From NCBI GenBank assembly GCA_902798385.1, contig CADBWK010000001.1, positions 1 through 64,000 of the forward strand: a stretch of 64,000 nt of DNA, in the 5' to 3' direction. Source of the DNA: an uncultured Bacteroidales bacterium. GTDB lineage: Bacteria; Bacteroidota; Bacteroidia; Bacteroidales; Paludibacteraceae. Below the pieces are notes generated by a model. The model saw only the letters and a list, made by a program, of their open reading frames with translations, did no database searches and was not told the DNA's origin. A program made the position numbers and the translations under genes. The first letter of the stretch is position 1; each line of letters starts with the position of its first letter. Of this stretch, positions 25,337 to 34,007 are shown piece after piece.

Positions 25337-26385
25337 TAGAGACGCCTATAAATATACTGTGTGAGGAATTAAACAAGATAGTTACTCACATTCGAGATGC
25401 AAAGACGCAGGAAAGAATTATTATCGCGGCCGCTAATGCTGGTTCGGAAGATGCTAGAATGCTGTTAACACACAAAACGGATGAAAAAAAATTCCTTTAT
25501 AATGCGGTGATTATTTCAGCTTATGGAGCATATGAGCGTTATATAGAATCATTGATAGATGAATATATAGAGAAGCAGGGTAAGATGTTGCAGAAATTTT
25601 TCCAATTGGATAAAACGATTCGAGATAATTATATAGAGAATTGGAAATTGCTTCACAAAAATCTTCAATATAAAAAATACGCGACAATAAATGAGAAAGA
25701 TTTGGTAAAGAACCTTTATGATGTTATATACAGAGGAAAAGGTTGTGTCAAATCAGAGTGTTATTACAAACCAAACGGCAACTATAAATCCAAGATAATA
25801 AATGAGGTGTTCCAAAGTATAGGAATACAAGCCACTAATATAAAGGAGTATTGTAAAATCCCAGAAGAAGATGCACTAACCTTAAGTTATGAAACAATTG
25901 TTAACAATGTGGATGAGATTATCGAAAGGCGGCATATTATAGCACATACATCCGGAAAAATAGATGACATATTGGATGGCGATATGTTGCAACTATATCT
26001 ATGCCATTTAAAGATGTATGCAGAAACATTGCATGATTTCATGAACGATAGGCTGATAGAAAGATTCTGGTCGGGGTTAAAAGAAGAGCATAGTATAATA
26101 CAGGCCGATAATGCGATGAAGGAGTCTCATGTTCTGGTGTTCAAAAATGTGAATGGCGTTTTGTTCGTAAAAGATCAGTGGGTAACAATTTGTATGCCTA
26201 AAGGTACGTATCCAAGATATAAATTCGTTAAGGTAGAGGAAATTAGAGCCGTAAAAAAGTCAGGAGATAAAGTAAACGAAGTGAGGCGGTTAACCCCGAA
26301 GAGTACGTATTTCGAAGTTTCGATGAGTTTTAATGATCAGACCATAATTAAACAAAAAGTAAAGGTTGCCAATAAAGTGTTTTGA
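25333..26385 (+). CDS. HEPN RNase-like protein (MAE_28990/MAE_18760-like)
   Basis: The 350-residue protein begins with helices containing YNAVIISAYGAYERYIESLI, typical for MAE_28990-type HEPN domains, and has the catalytic RxxxxH as RHIIAH near residue 200 in IIERRHIIAHTSGKID. The C-terminal ~100 residues are a beta-rich add-on. HEPN domains of this type are metal-independent RNases used as toxins. It is coupled to DUF262 by overlapping stop and start codons. The active-site residues are present, so it is probably functional. Confidence 0.78.
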   Translation: MIETPINILCEELNKIVTHIRDAKTQERIIIAAANAGSEDARMLLTHKTDEKKFLYNAVIISAYGAYERYIESLIDEYIEKQGKMLQKFFQLDKTIRDNYIENWKLLHKNLQYKKYATINEKDLVKNLYDVIYRGKGCVKSECYYKPNGNYKSKIINEVFQSIGIQATNIKEYCKIPEEDALTLSYETIVNNVDEIIERRHIIAHTSGKIDDILDGDMLQLYLCHLKMYAETLHDFMNDRLIERFWSGLKEEHSIIQADNAMKESHVLVFKNVNGVLFVKDQWVTICMPKGTYPRYKFVKVEEIRAVKKSGDKVNEVRRLTPKSTYFEVSMSFNDQTIIKQKVKVANKVF

Positions 26386-26540
26386 CAAAAGGGAATAATA
26401 CAGTATGATGATAAAGATAAACGTTATATGACCTAGTTTAAGCAGAATTTATGGGAGCAAGTGAAATGTGTAATGAAATATCTTAATGAACAATATACAA
26501 AATACATATAATCAACCACCGAAAATTTAAAGCGGACATT

Positions 26541-26813
26541 ATGTATTACATAACAATACTCCCGCAAGCGTGGCAGCAGGAATTATAGAAATTAATACCT
26601 TACTTTGACTCATTGCCCATCGAGGTACTCGAAGATATGGAGGATCTGTTGATGCCGGATAGATTAAGAGGGGCTTTGATAACCTATCAATCACACTATG
26701 GGACGGGATTTAAGGGAATTGACTATAATCATCTGACCAATTTAGAGAGGATTATCTGGCAGGATGCTACACGACTGAGAAACTTAGTAGTAAAGTATCA
26801 ACAATGTACGTAA
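26541..26813 (+). pseudogene. Small protein gene interrupted by an in-frame TAG
   Basis: From ATG 26541 the frame reads MYYITILPQAWQQEL, then TAG (26586-26588), then KLIPYFDSLPIEVLEDMEDL on to 26813, about 91 codons in all. The sense of both sides suggests one original gene. A start at ATG or ATC after the stop would give a 66-residue product. No family is recognised. About 155 nt before it (26386-26540) hold no recognisable feature. Another in-frame TAG splits the next gene. Confidence 0.45.
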
Positions 26814-26875
26814 AATAGCATCTTAAACTGCGGAAAAAAATTATGCGTGAGCGGTAAGTCTAAAAAATTAATAAA

Positions 26876-27790
26876 ATGCCATTCAAGCCAAATCAGTCAT
26901 ATTCGGAAAGTGATGCCAGAGAACAGCGATCAATAGATTTTATAAATGGATTGCTGAGAGGAACTCGTGCTCTTTCAGAACTAAAATATGGAGATAAAGG
27001 AGCCAATATTGATGGATATATTCAATTGCTTGATAATGATAGATGTTTAGAAGGCAAACTTACTGTACAAGTCAAAACGGTATCTCCGTGCAACGAAGGG
27101 AAGGATGAATACCCATGCCCGACATCTCTTTTTGCATACGCAGAACGAACAACAGATGTGGTGTTTTTAATGGCTGTTGATCATAGTCAAAATGTAGTCT
27201 TATGGAAATACATATCCAGACCACTCATTAATGAAAATCAGCATAAAGCAGATCAAGATACAATTAACCTTCATTTTGATAACACAGAAAAGTTAACAAA
27301 GGATAATGTTTCAGAAACAATTGGAAGGTGGAGTTCTCTATTTTTACGGCAAAGGAATTTAATCATAGAGGCAGAAGATGTAAAAGACGAAAATGAGAAA
27401 TTGCGTCAGCAATTAGTAACCATAGAAGCTCCAATATTTACTATCCCGAAATCAGAGGTGGTTAAAATCCAAAGGTTTTCTGATGCATATAATGGATTGT
27501 TAGATAAAGAACTTAGTTACGTAAAGAAATATTGTTATCCTGGCTGTTGGAAACAAGGGATAGCAATTTTAGAATACAAAGAAACGGAATTATTGTATGC
27601 GTTGTACTCTATAAAATATGGAGAAAACAGTTTGTTAATCAAGCAACTCCCCAAAGACAGTATAAGAAAAATTAGATATAATATGGCATGTCATTCTTTT
27701 ATGGAAAACAAGATAAAGGATGACATTCCTACTCTTGTCAGAGAAAAGCTTTCGGATGATGTAAAGAAGATATTTAAAGAACCGAGATAG
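26876..27790 (+). CDS. DUF4365-like PD-(D/E)XK nuclease, N-terminal part
   Basis: Residues 43-70 (GANIDGYIQLL, then KLTVQVKTVSP) give the D...(Q/E)xK core of a PD-(D/E)XK nuclease of the DUF4365 type, with the start SYSESDAREQRSIDFI as usual for the family. The 304-residue frame stops at TAG 27788-27790, but the same frame continues without a further stop to 28564. The intact protein would be ~562 residues. The nuclease half may still be made alone. It stands on its own transcriptionally, and no promoter is obvious. Confidence 0.65.
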   Translation: MPFKPNQSYSESDAREQRSIDFINGLLRGTRALSELKYGDKGANIDGYIQLLDNDRCLEGKLTVQVKTVSPCNEGKDEYPCPTSLFAYAERTTDVVFLMAVDHSQNVVLWKYISRPLINENQHKADQDTINLHFDNTEKLTKDNVSETIGRWSSLFLRQRNLIIEAEDVKDENEKLRQQLVTIEAPIFTIPKSEVVKIQRFSDAYNGLLDKELSYVKKYCYPGCWKQGIAILEYKETELLYALYSIKYGENSLLIKQLPKDSIRKIRYNMACHSFMENKIKDDIPTLVREKLSDDVKKIFKEPR

Positions 27791-28564
27791 ATTCCGCCAT
27801 ATGAGAACTATATCATTGAGTATATACATGATTTTGTGCGTAAAAATTCTGTTATTCTAGGTGCATCTTCTAAGACTAAGTTTGATTATGCAGCACTTAA
27901 ATCACTCATAGAACAACGATATACCATCCATGGGGAAATGCCTACCAATGCGTTTGTAGGGTATGAATTTGTTAATTTGCGATTTGTATGCGAATGTATT
28001 GACTATTTGTTGAATCGCGGGTATAAAGGCGATGCTGAATTGTATCCACCTAAGGGACAATATGGAAATACCGGTATGGTGTCAGATTGGTATAACTCGG
28101 AAACAGCTTTTGAAAAAACGAAGAATATTTTCAGCTACGTATATGCAACGTATACGGATTTTATAGAGAAGAATTTCCCCTATATAAAAGATAAATTGGA
28201 TATGTATTACAATGCCGATTTTGTTCTAATTAACCTAAATTATGATAGGGGATGGCCCATACTTACAATAAATTATTTTTATCGCACAAATAGTATAAGT
28301 CCTACATTGAAAACAAATACGATAGTAGAGTTTAGTTTAGAGCAAGAACATCAATTATACAAAGATTATCCAGCGCATTCATATTTTCCTTTCATTGAGA
28401 AAACTATAAAATACAATGAGCAAACATATGAGTGTACCAGGTCCCATTCTTTTGATTCCCATAAATATTTGTTTGGACGAACGTGTTTAATAGATACTTT
28501 TTATGCGGTGTTTAAAGAAAGATTAGAAGAATATATTAAGAATATGCAGGTTATTGTAGCGTAA
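27791..28564 (+). pseudogene. C-terminal part of the DUF4365-like protein after an in-frame TAG
   Basis: The frame continues directly after TAG 27788-27790 with IPPYENYIIEYIHDFVRKNS and runs on for 257 codons; the first possible start is GTG 27836. It encodes a soluble region with no domain that I recognise. Same frame, same strand, no gap and no own ribosome site all suggest one gene split by a nonsense mutation. A readthrough product or a separately started polypeptide cannot be excluded. Confidence 0.5.
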
Positions 28565-28582
28565 TATTTTCTGCATGCGAAT

Positions 28583-29659
28583 ATGATTACAGATTATCAA
28601 ATTGAAATGCTTAACGTCGGCGATGCGGATGCATTTGTGGTGTACTACATTACAGACAGAACAAGAAAACACCTTGTTTTGATAGATGCCGGCAGATATG
28701 AGGATGGGAGTAGAGTGCTTGAGCACCTTAATGCTCATTACCGGGGCATCCCGGTAGAGTTGGCAATAGTGACGCATCCGGATGATGATCATTATGGCGG
28801 ATTTGTTTATCTGCTAGAGCAAATCAAGAGTAAGAATAAGGATGCGGCAGCTATTCAAAGATTTTGGGTGAATGATCCAAGAAAGCATATCAATGCGGAT
28901 GATGTTAATGAAGATATACAGAAGAAGACATTAGAAAGTCGACTAAAAGATATCTATGCCGCGCATGATACCGATTTGATGACTTTATTGGACGAATGCA
29001 AAATACCATATCGGGAGGCTTTTGCGAAAACATATTCAAGAATTTCAAATTCACCACTTGGAACAATGGTTGTACCTGAGTGTTGCTCTTCTGATCAAAT
29101 AGGTTTTACAATACTTGGTCCTACAAAGAACTATTATGAGGCTCAATGCCAGAATTTCCGATACGAACATCTGCATGTGGAAGTAGGAACAGAAGCTGCT
29201 GATGTGGTGGATAATGCAGATTTCGTTAAGACGGATAGGTGTTTGAGCAAGGTCTTAGATGATGCTCCGGATGATAACTCAGATCACAATAGAAGTAGTC
29301 TGATTGTATTGTTTGAGCCAGAATATAAGGTGCGGTTTTTGTTTACGGGAGATGCTTCGGTTGATTCGTTTGAACATATGACAACTATGCATCAATTAAA
29401 ATGCAAAGATCTAAGATGGCTAAAAGTTCCACATCATGGAAGTAAGCGCAATCTCAATTCCAAATGGATCAAATATTTTAATCCATCATTTGCATATATT
29501 TCGACATTAAAAAGAGGACAGTATCTAAATCAATGTGTGGTTAATGCTCTTAAGAAAAATGGTAGTGATGTAATATCGACTCACAACAATCCGACTTTTT
29601 CATACATAGTTTATAATAATTGCTTGGAAAGGCCGTTGAAAGCAGTGGCGCATTGTTAG
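28583..29659 (+). CDS. Metallo-beta-lactamase-fold hydrolase (ComEC-like domain)
   Basis: The 358-residue protein has no signal peptide and shows the MBL motifs in order: LNVGDADAFVVYY (residues 10-22), IDAG (34-37), THPDDDHYGG (64-73, the HxxxDH zinc ligands), FLFTGDAS (~252-259) and KVPHHGSKRN (~280-289). Stand-alone ComEC-type MBL proteins are thought to be nucleases or phosphodiesterases. It is the first gene of a compact run with a patatin, a nucleotidyltransferase, a kinase-like protein and two membrane proteins (gap of 4 nt to the patatin). The substrate is unknown. Confidence 0.82.
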   Translation: MITDYQIEMLNVGDADAFVVYYITDRTRKHLVLIDAGRYEDGSRVLEHLNAHYRGIPVELAIVTHPDDDHYGGFVYLLEQIKSKNKDAAAIQRFWVNDPRKHINADDVNEDIQKKTLESRLKDIYAAHDTDLMTLLDECKIPYREAFAKTYSRISNSPLGTMVVPECCSSDQIGFTILGPTKNYYEAQCQNFRYEHLHVEVGTEAADVVDNADFVKTDRCLSKVLDDAPDDNSDHNRSSLIVLFEPEYKVRFLFTGDASVDSFEHMTTMHQLKCKDLRWLKVPHHGSKRNLNSKWIKYFNPSFAYISTLKRGQYLNQCVVNALKKNGSDVISTHNNPTFSYIVYNNCLERPLKAVAHC

Positions 29660-29663
29660 CGTT

Positions 29664-31001
29664 ATGGGTGAGGAAGGCAAGAAAATAGGATTGGCATTAT
29701 CCGGCGGAGGATACAGAGCGGCAGCGTATCATATTGGTACGTTGAGAGCGTTGCACAGTTTGGAAATCTTGGATAAAGTGGATGTGATGTCTTCTATTTC
29801 AGGAGGTTCTATTATCGCGGCATACTATGCACTCCATAAGGATGAGTTTGGTGAGTTTGAGAAGTCATTCCGTTGTAAACTTAGGGTGGGAGTGATAGGA
29901 AGCGTTTTTGTTATCTTGTTGGCTGAGATCGTTTTAGTTCTATGGGGGCATGTTAAGCTAATCAAGTGGATGCTGGATGATAATTCTCTATGCGAGTGCG
30001 GCAAGATAATTATTTTAATAGTAGCAAGTATTCTAATTCTCCTTTTAATCGTATTTCTTTTGCATAAAATCCTGCCAACAAGCGGCTGGATAGAGAAGTT
30101 CTATGCATTATGGTTCTTTCGATGCAAACGCATGGGGACTTTGCCGAAAAGTCCTATTGTCGCGATGAATGCGACAGATGTAGAACAAAATCGACTTTTT
30201 ACATTTTCGCAAATCAAGATGGATGCAGGAAAGCGGTATGCAGAAGGATATTTCAAGAAAGATGAGATACCGATTTCGTTAGCTGTGATGGCATCATCAG
30301 CATATCCTCTCTTAGTACCCGTTAAAATACCAAGACGATATATCAATGAACCAAATACTATTTCCCCAATACTGTCGGATGGCGGAATATATGATAACCA
30401 GGGTGCGCATAAATTAACTGAGAATGGGGATTATCATGCGGACTACATCATTGTGAGCGATGCCGGTAATACAGTGATGGATCGTAAAGGAACATGGAAT
30501 GTGGTTAGTCTTCTTCGTAAAGTATCAAATATGATGATGAACCGAATTGAGAAGATGCAGAGAAGGGAGTATTTGTTTTTACAAAAGAAATATGTTGTAA
30601 AAAAAGACGATGATACGTATCCGCATTATGCGTATGCGGTATTAGAGTGGCTTCCAGCAGAAAAGGATTATGTGAATCGTTTCATTATGAATGTAAGCAA
30701 AGAACTTGTTCCGCAAGCGGTGTGTGAATGCCATGGCTTGGATAAAGCTATCGTTGCACAGATAATAGATAATGATGCAGCAGCATGGCAAATAGCGAAA
30801 GATCGTGTAGAAGAGCATATCGGTTGGGAAGAATTGTATGCATCTCAACCAGATGAAGAAACAATTCAAAGAGCAAAGGGTGTCAGCACAGGATTGAGCA
30901 GCCTGAGTAAAAAGAAGATCAATGCACTTGTTGATTGTGCAGAATGGATGACTAAGGTGCAAGTGAGATTGTACATGCCAGAATTGGTGCCAAATGAGTA
31001 A
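29664..31001 (+). CDS. Patatin-like phospholipase with two membrane helices
   Basis: The 445-residue protein has the oxyanion hole ALSGGGYRAAAYHIG (residues 11-25), the nucleophile in SSISGGS (Ser46) and the catalytic Asp in LSDGGIYDNQG (~236-246), so the Ser-Asp dyad is complete. Two hydrophobic helices (about 76-97 and 110-132) split the patatin domain and would anchor it in the inner membrane. It should hydrolyse membrane phospholipids. Patatins serve as membrane-damaging effectors in CBASS. Here no CD-NTase is adjacent, but a poly(A)-polymerase-like NTase gene overlaps the end by 8 nt. Confidence 0.82.
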   Translation: MGEEGKKIGLALSGGGYRAAAYHIGTLRALHSLEILDKVDVMSSISGGSIIAAYYALHKDEFGEFEKSFRCKLRVGVIGSVFVILLAEIVLVLWGHVKLIKWMLDDNSLCECGKIIILIVASILILLLIVFLLHKILPTSGWIEKFYALWFFRCKRMGTLPKSPIVAMNATDVEQNRLFTFSQIKMDAGKRYAEGYFKKDEIPISLAVMASSAYPLLVPVKIPRRYINEPNTISPILSDGGIYDNQGAHKLTENGDYHADYIIVSDAGNTVMDRKGTWNVVSLLRKVSNMMMNRIEKMQRREYLFLQKKYVVKKDDDTYPHYAYAVLEWLPAEKDYVNRFIMNVSKELVPQAVCECHGLDKAIVAQIIDNDAAAWQIAKDRVEEHIGWEELYASQPDEETIQRAKGVSTGLSSLSKKKINALVDCAEWMTKVQVRLYMPELVPNE

Positions 31002-31677
31002 AGATTGGGTAAATAGTATCTTGAACAACCGAAACGTGTGTTTGATAAAAGACATCTGCGGAGAGGTGTTGGAAGATAAGGCATTCGTTTGTGGTGGTGC
31101 CATCCGGAATATACTGATGGGGAAGACGGATGTGAAGGACCTGGATATGTTTATCAACTTGCCCAAGGAGCGCTTTAGGGATGTAGTCGAGCAGTTGAAG
31201 AAGATTGGGCGAGTGGAATATGGGCAATACGGAGCTCCGAGGTTGTATATCCATGAGGAAGAACCGTATATAGATGTGGTGCCTTTTACAAATTTTTCCG
31301 GATATGGGTATCCGATAGATACGGTAGAAGGGTTGTTGATGAATTTCGATTTTACAGCCAATGCAATAGGATTGAATGTTTCGACAGGAGAAGTGTATAA
31401 TCCGGTGAATGGGATAGAGGATATAGAAAGGAAGATATTGAAAGCAGTACGCACGGACTTTCCTGAGATTACAGTGTCGGATAAAATACCATTGTCGGCA
31501 GTGAGTGTGTTCTGGTTTCGGTTGTTGCACTATCAAAGAAAGTTGGGGTTTGAGTTTGATGAAAAAACGGAACAGTGGATAATTAAGAATAAGTACCGTA
31601 TCCAGGACAAGGAGATGTTTGTGAAGTATTTCTTTGAACCGCAAATCAGTGAACGAATGAGAGTGAAACTCGGATAG
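30994..31677 (+). CDS. Poly(A) polymerase head-domain nucleotidyltransferase
   Basis: The 227-residue protein has the class II CCA-adding/poly(A) polymerase head pattern: FVCGGAIRNILMG (~29-41), DVKDLDMFINL (the DxD catalytic aspartates, ~47-57), then YIDVVPF (third acidic position) and LLMNFDFTANAIGLNVSTGE. It lacks the C-terminal RNA-binding parts of real CCA enzymes and is therefore probably a dedicated transferase for a small or protein substrate. It overlaps the patatin by 8 nt and touches the kinase-like gene without a gap, which implies coupled function. Confidence 0.8.
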   Translation: MSKDWVNSILNNRNVCLIKDICGEVLEDKAFVCGGAIRNILMGKTDVKDLDMFINLPKERFRDVVEQLKKIGRVEYGQYGAPRLYIHEEEPYIDVVPFTNFSGYGYPIDTVEGLLMNFDFTANAIGLNVSTGEVYNPVNGIEDIERKILKAVRTDFPEITVSDKIPLSAVSVFWFRLLHYQRKLGFEFDEKTEQWIIKNKYRIQDKEMFVKYFFEPQISERMRVKLG

Positions 31678-32565
31678 ATGTTTGTGCGAGAAAAAGATAT
31701 TAGGCATGCTTTGCAGTTGTATGGGATACCATACGAAGGGGTGGAGTATATCCCTATCGGAGTTATGACGGATAAATTCGCTTTCGGAAGCGAAGGGAGT
31801 AAGTATATAGCACGATGCTATCCGGAGGAACGCGATTATTTAGCAGAGGCGGAGTATCGATATATGCAGAAGTTTAGAGAGAGAGGTGTTTTATGTCCAA
31901 AGCCGGTACGGATAATTGATGTAGGACCATATCTATGCTTGATATATGAGATGCTGGAGGGGCGGATGTTGAGCGAGGTATATGATCAGCTGAGCGAAAA
32001 ACAAAAAGACGATGTGTGCCGCGAGATAGTTGATAATTATATGCGGATTTCAGAAGTTCGGAGCAATGGCCACGGATGGATGTTAGGATATGAGAAATTC
32101 TCGCATGGCAGCATTGAAGACTTAGTGGATGGAGTAGTGAACAATGCAGAAGAGTGGATAGTGCAGTACGGACAGACGAATTCGCAAGCCAAGAATGTGC
32201 TGGAGAAATTTAAGCAGAAAGCGTTGTTTGTCGAAGGGAGTCAACCGATGCTGGTTTGGTCAGAACTGTCGATGGATAACATCATTGTGGATGAGCGAGT
32301 TAGATTGGTCGGGTTTGTGGATTTTGAAGGGCTGATGGGAGCAGATCTAAATCTTGGAGTTGGTTATTTGAAAGCCCATGAAAACGATTCGAATTTTGTG
32401 ATGCGATTGATGAAGATGATGCCGGAGTTGCAGGAAGAAAAAGTGAAGTTTTATGCGATGATGCGCTACTTGCGAATACTGCCGAACACGCATCTGCCAT
32501 TGCCGAATGGAACAAAAAGAGAAAACTTAAATGAATATTTACCATATGTACGAAAAAATTTGTAA
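31678..32565 (+). CDS. Aminoglycoside-phosphotransferase-like kinase, altered active site
   Basis: The 295-residue protein has the APH/choline kinase fold: LIYEMLEGRMLSEVYDQLSE (linker), LVWSELSMDNIIVDE (~197-211) in place of the Brenner motif HGDLxxxN, and VDFEGLMGADLNLGVGYL (metal-binding D of DFE). In the catalytic loop the His and Asp of HGD are replaced by W and E, while the Asn is kept, so activity is uncertain or changed. It starts right after the NTase stop codon. The pair of NTase and kinase-like protein may modify the same substrate; this is inference. Confidence 0.7.
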   Translation: MFVREKDIRHALQLYGIPYEGVEYIPIGVMTDKFAFGSEGSKYIARCYPEERDYLAEAEYRYMQKFRERGVLCPKPVRIIDVGPYLCLIYEMLEGRMLSEVYDQLSEKQKDDVCREIVDNYMRISEVRSNGHGWMLGYEKFSHGSIEDLVDGVVNNAEEWIVQYGQTNSQAKNVLEKFKQKALFVEGSQPMLVWSELSMDNIIVDERVRLVGFVDFEGLMGADLNLGVGYLKAHENDSNFVMRLMKMMPELQEEKVKFYAMMRYLRILPNTHLPLPNGTKRENLNEYLPYVRKNL

Positions 32566-32983
32566 ACAGTTGCAGGATTTGAGTGATAGCTCTAAGAATT
32601 TGTGTAAGGAATTAAAGGCAAGCGACAAAGAGCCTGAAATGACCAAGGAAGAAAAGGAGCAATGGAGAAAAAGAACCTTGCAGATTCTTTGGATTAGTAT
32701 CGGTATTGGTTTGCTGGCCTTGGGGTTTGTTCCATTATTGTACGGCAAGGTAATGAAAAATGGGGAAAGATCCATCAAGGTGAATAGGAATTACTATTTA
32801 GCCATTCAGGGTAATATACCTCCAGAAATTCTGTTGACAGAAGATTCGATCCGTACTCGAAAATGTATTGGTTTTGAGGAACAAGTGGTTTTATCTACAC
32901 TGGTGGACAAAAAGGATTCTCTATATGTTGATTATCAAAAAGCAATTAATCAATTGCATATAAAAGTTATGATATATCCATAA
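32531..32983 (+). CDS. Single-pass membrane protein of unknown function
   Basis: The 150-residue protein has a helical cytoplasmic start (residues 1-45, charged), one strong membrane segment at ~50-70 (ILWISIGIGLLALGFVPLLY) and a beta-rich domain after it that may be periplasmic. It overlaps the kinase-like gene by 35 nt, or 20 nt if Met6 is the start. No family is recognised. It belongs by position to the patatin/NTase run. Confidence 0.55.
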   Translation: MNIYHMYEKICKQLQDLSDSSKNLCKELKASDKEPEMTKEEKEQWRKRTLQILWISIGIGLLALGFVPLLYGKVMKNGERSIKVNRNYYLAIQGNIPPEILLTEDSIRTRKCIGFEEQVVLSTLVDKKDSLYVDYQKAINQLHIKVMIYP

Positions 32984-32988
32984 AGGAG

Positions 32989-33312
32989 TTGCTATTTCTG
33001 TTATTATTAACATTATGTATGGTCTATTTGGGTTGCTTGGCACGCACATTATTTGACTATATAGGCTGGACATGTTATAAAAACGGGCAGGATATGAAAA
33101 AGTGGTGGCCATGGTATGTGTTTAGGCCGGTTATAGGTGTTCCTATTGCAGCATTCATTATCGTGGCATCACGTTGCGCGATGTTCTCTACATTGTTCAC
33201 GTCAAGAGACCTAAATACATATCTGGTGGTGTCATTCTTGGCTGGATTTGCAATGATGGAGTTCTTGTCGTTGTTGCGTTCGGTATCGAAGGGATTATTT
33301 GATAAGTTCTAA
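32989..33312 (+). CDS. Small multi-pass membrane protein
   Basis: About 107 residues with three hydrophobic segments (start LLFLLLLTLCMVYLGCLART; FRPVIGVPIAAFIIVASRCA; LNTYLVVSFLAGFAMMEFL) and a basic C-terminus. The segment pattern WPWYVFRP...AFLAGF...LSLLRSV recalls a membrane module attached to several conflict systems. The start is uncertain: TTG 32989 follows AAAGGAG too closely, and no ATG lies in frame upstream. It closes the run that starts at 28583. Confidence 0.55.
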   Translation: MLFLLLLTLCMVYLGCLARTLFDYIGWTCYKNGQDMKKWWPWYVFRPVIGVPIAAFIIVASRCAMFSTLFTSRDLNTYLVVSFLAGFAMMEFLSLLRSVSKGLFDKF

Positions 33313-33382
33313 GATTTTAGGAAGAATTGTCAGGAAAAATGCGCTAAAAAGTGCAAAAAAATAAATATTTTGCAAAAAGTGG

Positions 33383-33422
33383 CATATACATTTGTATATG
33401 TCATTTTTTTTATGTAATTTTG
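33383..33422 (+). promoter_or_regulatory. Pycsar promoter with CATATAC/GTATATG inverted repeat
   Basis: CATATAC (33383-33389) and GTATATG (33394-33400) form a 7-bp inverted repeat that overlaps the -33 TTG (33392-33394). After 20 nt follows TAATTTTG (33415-33422). The -33 region TTGTATATGTCA resembles TTGCATATGTCA at the core-gene promoters near 60.2-60.3 kb. Confidence 0.65.
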
Positions 33423-33447
33423 TGCGCTCAATTGTAATTATATACAA

Positions 33448-34002
33448 ATGGATAAATTAGAGGAATTAAAAAGTGTGCATCAAAAGGTGATGGATTTTAC
33501 CTTTAATTGTGATAATAAAGCTTCTTTTTTAGGGGCAGTTATTGGAATTATGGTTACAGCTGTAGCCTCGGCAAGTCCGTTTTGGGAGATTGTTAAGGAT
33601 CTTTTGAAGTCCGCGCGGCTTTTTTGGTCGGAAGAAGCCAATGTTGCTTTTGATTGGCAATCTCTGATAGTCGGGATTTTCCTGGTAATCAGCGTCTGCA
33701 CATTGATAGCTGCAGTAATATTAATATTATGTGTTTTGCTACCCCGATTAGGAAAGTCCTATGGCGATTCGCGTATCTATTTTGGATCTGTTGGCAGTAT
33801 GCTCAAAGAGGAGTATGCTGAAAGTGTTCGAGAAGAGAATGATAAGACAATCTGTGAGGATTACGTAAACCAAGTACATATTTGTTCGCAAGTGTGCTTA
33901 AAGAAGTTCCTCTATTATAGATATGCTGTATGGCTTACTGCAATTTCAATTGGGGCATTTGCTTTATTTTCGATATTTGTGCTAATTTTTAAATCAATCT
34001 AA
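33448..34002 (+). CDS. pycTM: Pycsar effector, transmembrane type (PycTM, DUF5706)
   Basis: The 184-residue protein has membrane segments at about 27-43, 73-98 and 158-181, with a soluble helical part between the second and third. The segment DNKASFLGAVIGIM and the conserved soluble block before the last helix (YVNQVHICSQVCLKKFLYYR) match the Pycsar effector domain. In Pycsar, a cyclic pyrimidine nucleotide made by the adjacent cyclase opens this effector and damages the inner membrane. The cyclase gene follows 5 nt after the stop. It has its own good promoter. Confidence 0.8.
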   Translation: MDKLEELKSVHQKVMDFTFNCDNKASFLGAVIGIMVTAVASASPFWEIVKDLLKSARLFWSEEANVAFDWQSLIVGIFLVISVCTLIAAVILILCVLLPRLGKSYGDSRIYFGSVGSMLKEEYAESVREENDKTICEDYVNQVHICSQVCLKKFLYYRYAVWLTAISIGAFALFSIFVLIFKSI

Positions 34003-34007
34003 GGTGT

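Noticed and set aside
26586..27790. Alternative genetic code with TAG read as an amino acid
   Set aside because: Many intact genes in the window end with TAG and none of the core genes has an internal TAG.
30994..31677. CBASS CD-NTase or CCA-adding enzyme
   Set aside because: The motifs are of the poly(A) polymerase head type without CD-NTase features, and the protein is too short for a complete CCA enzyme.
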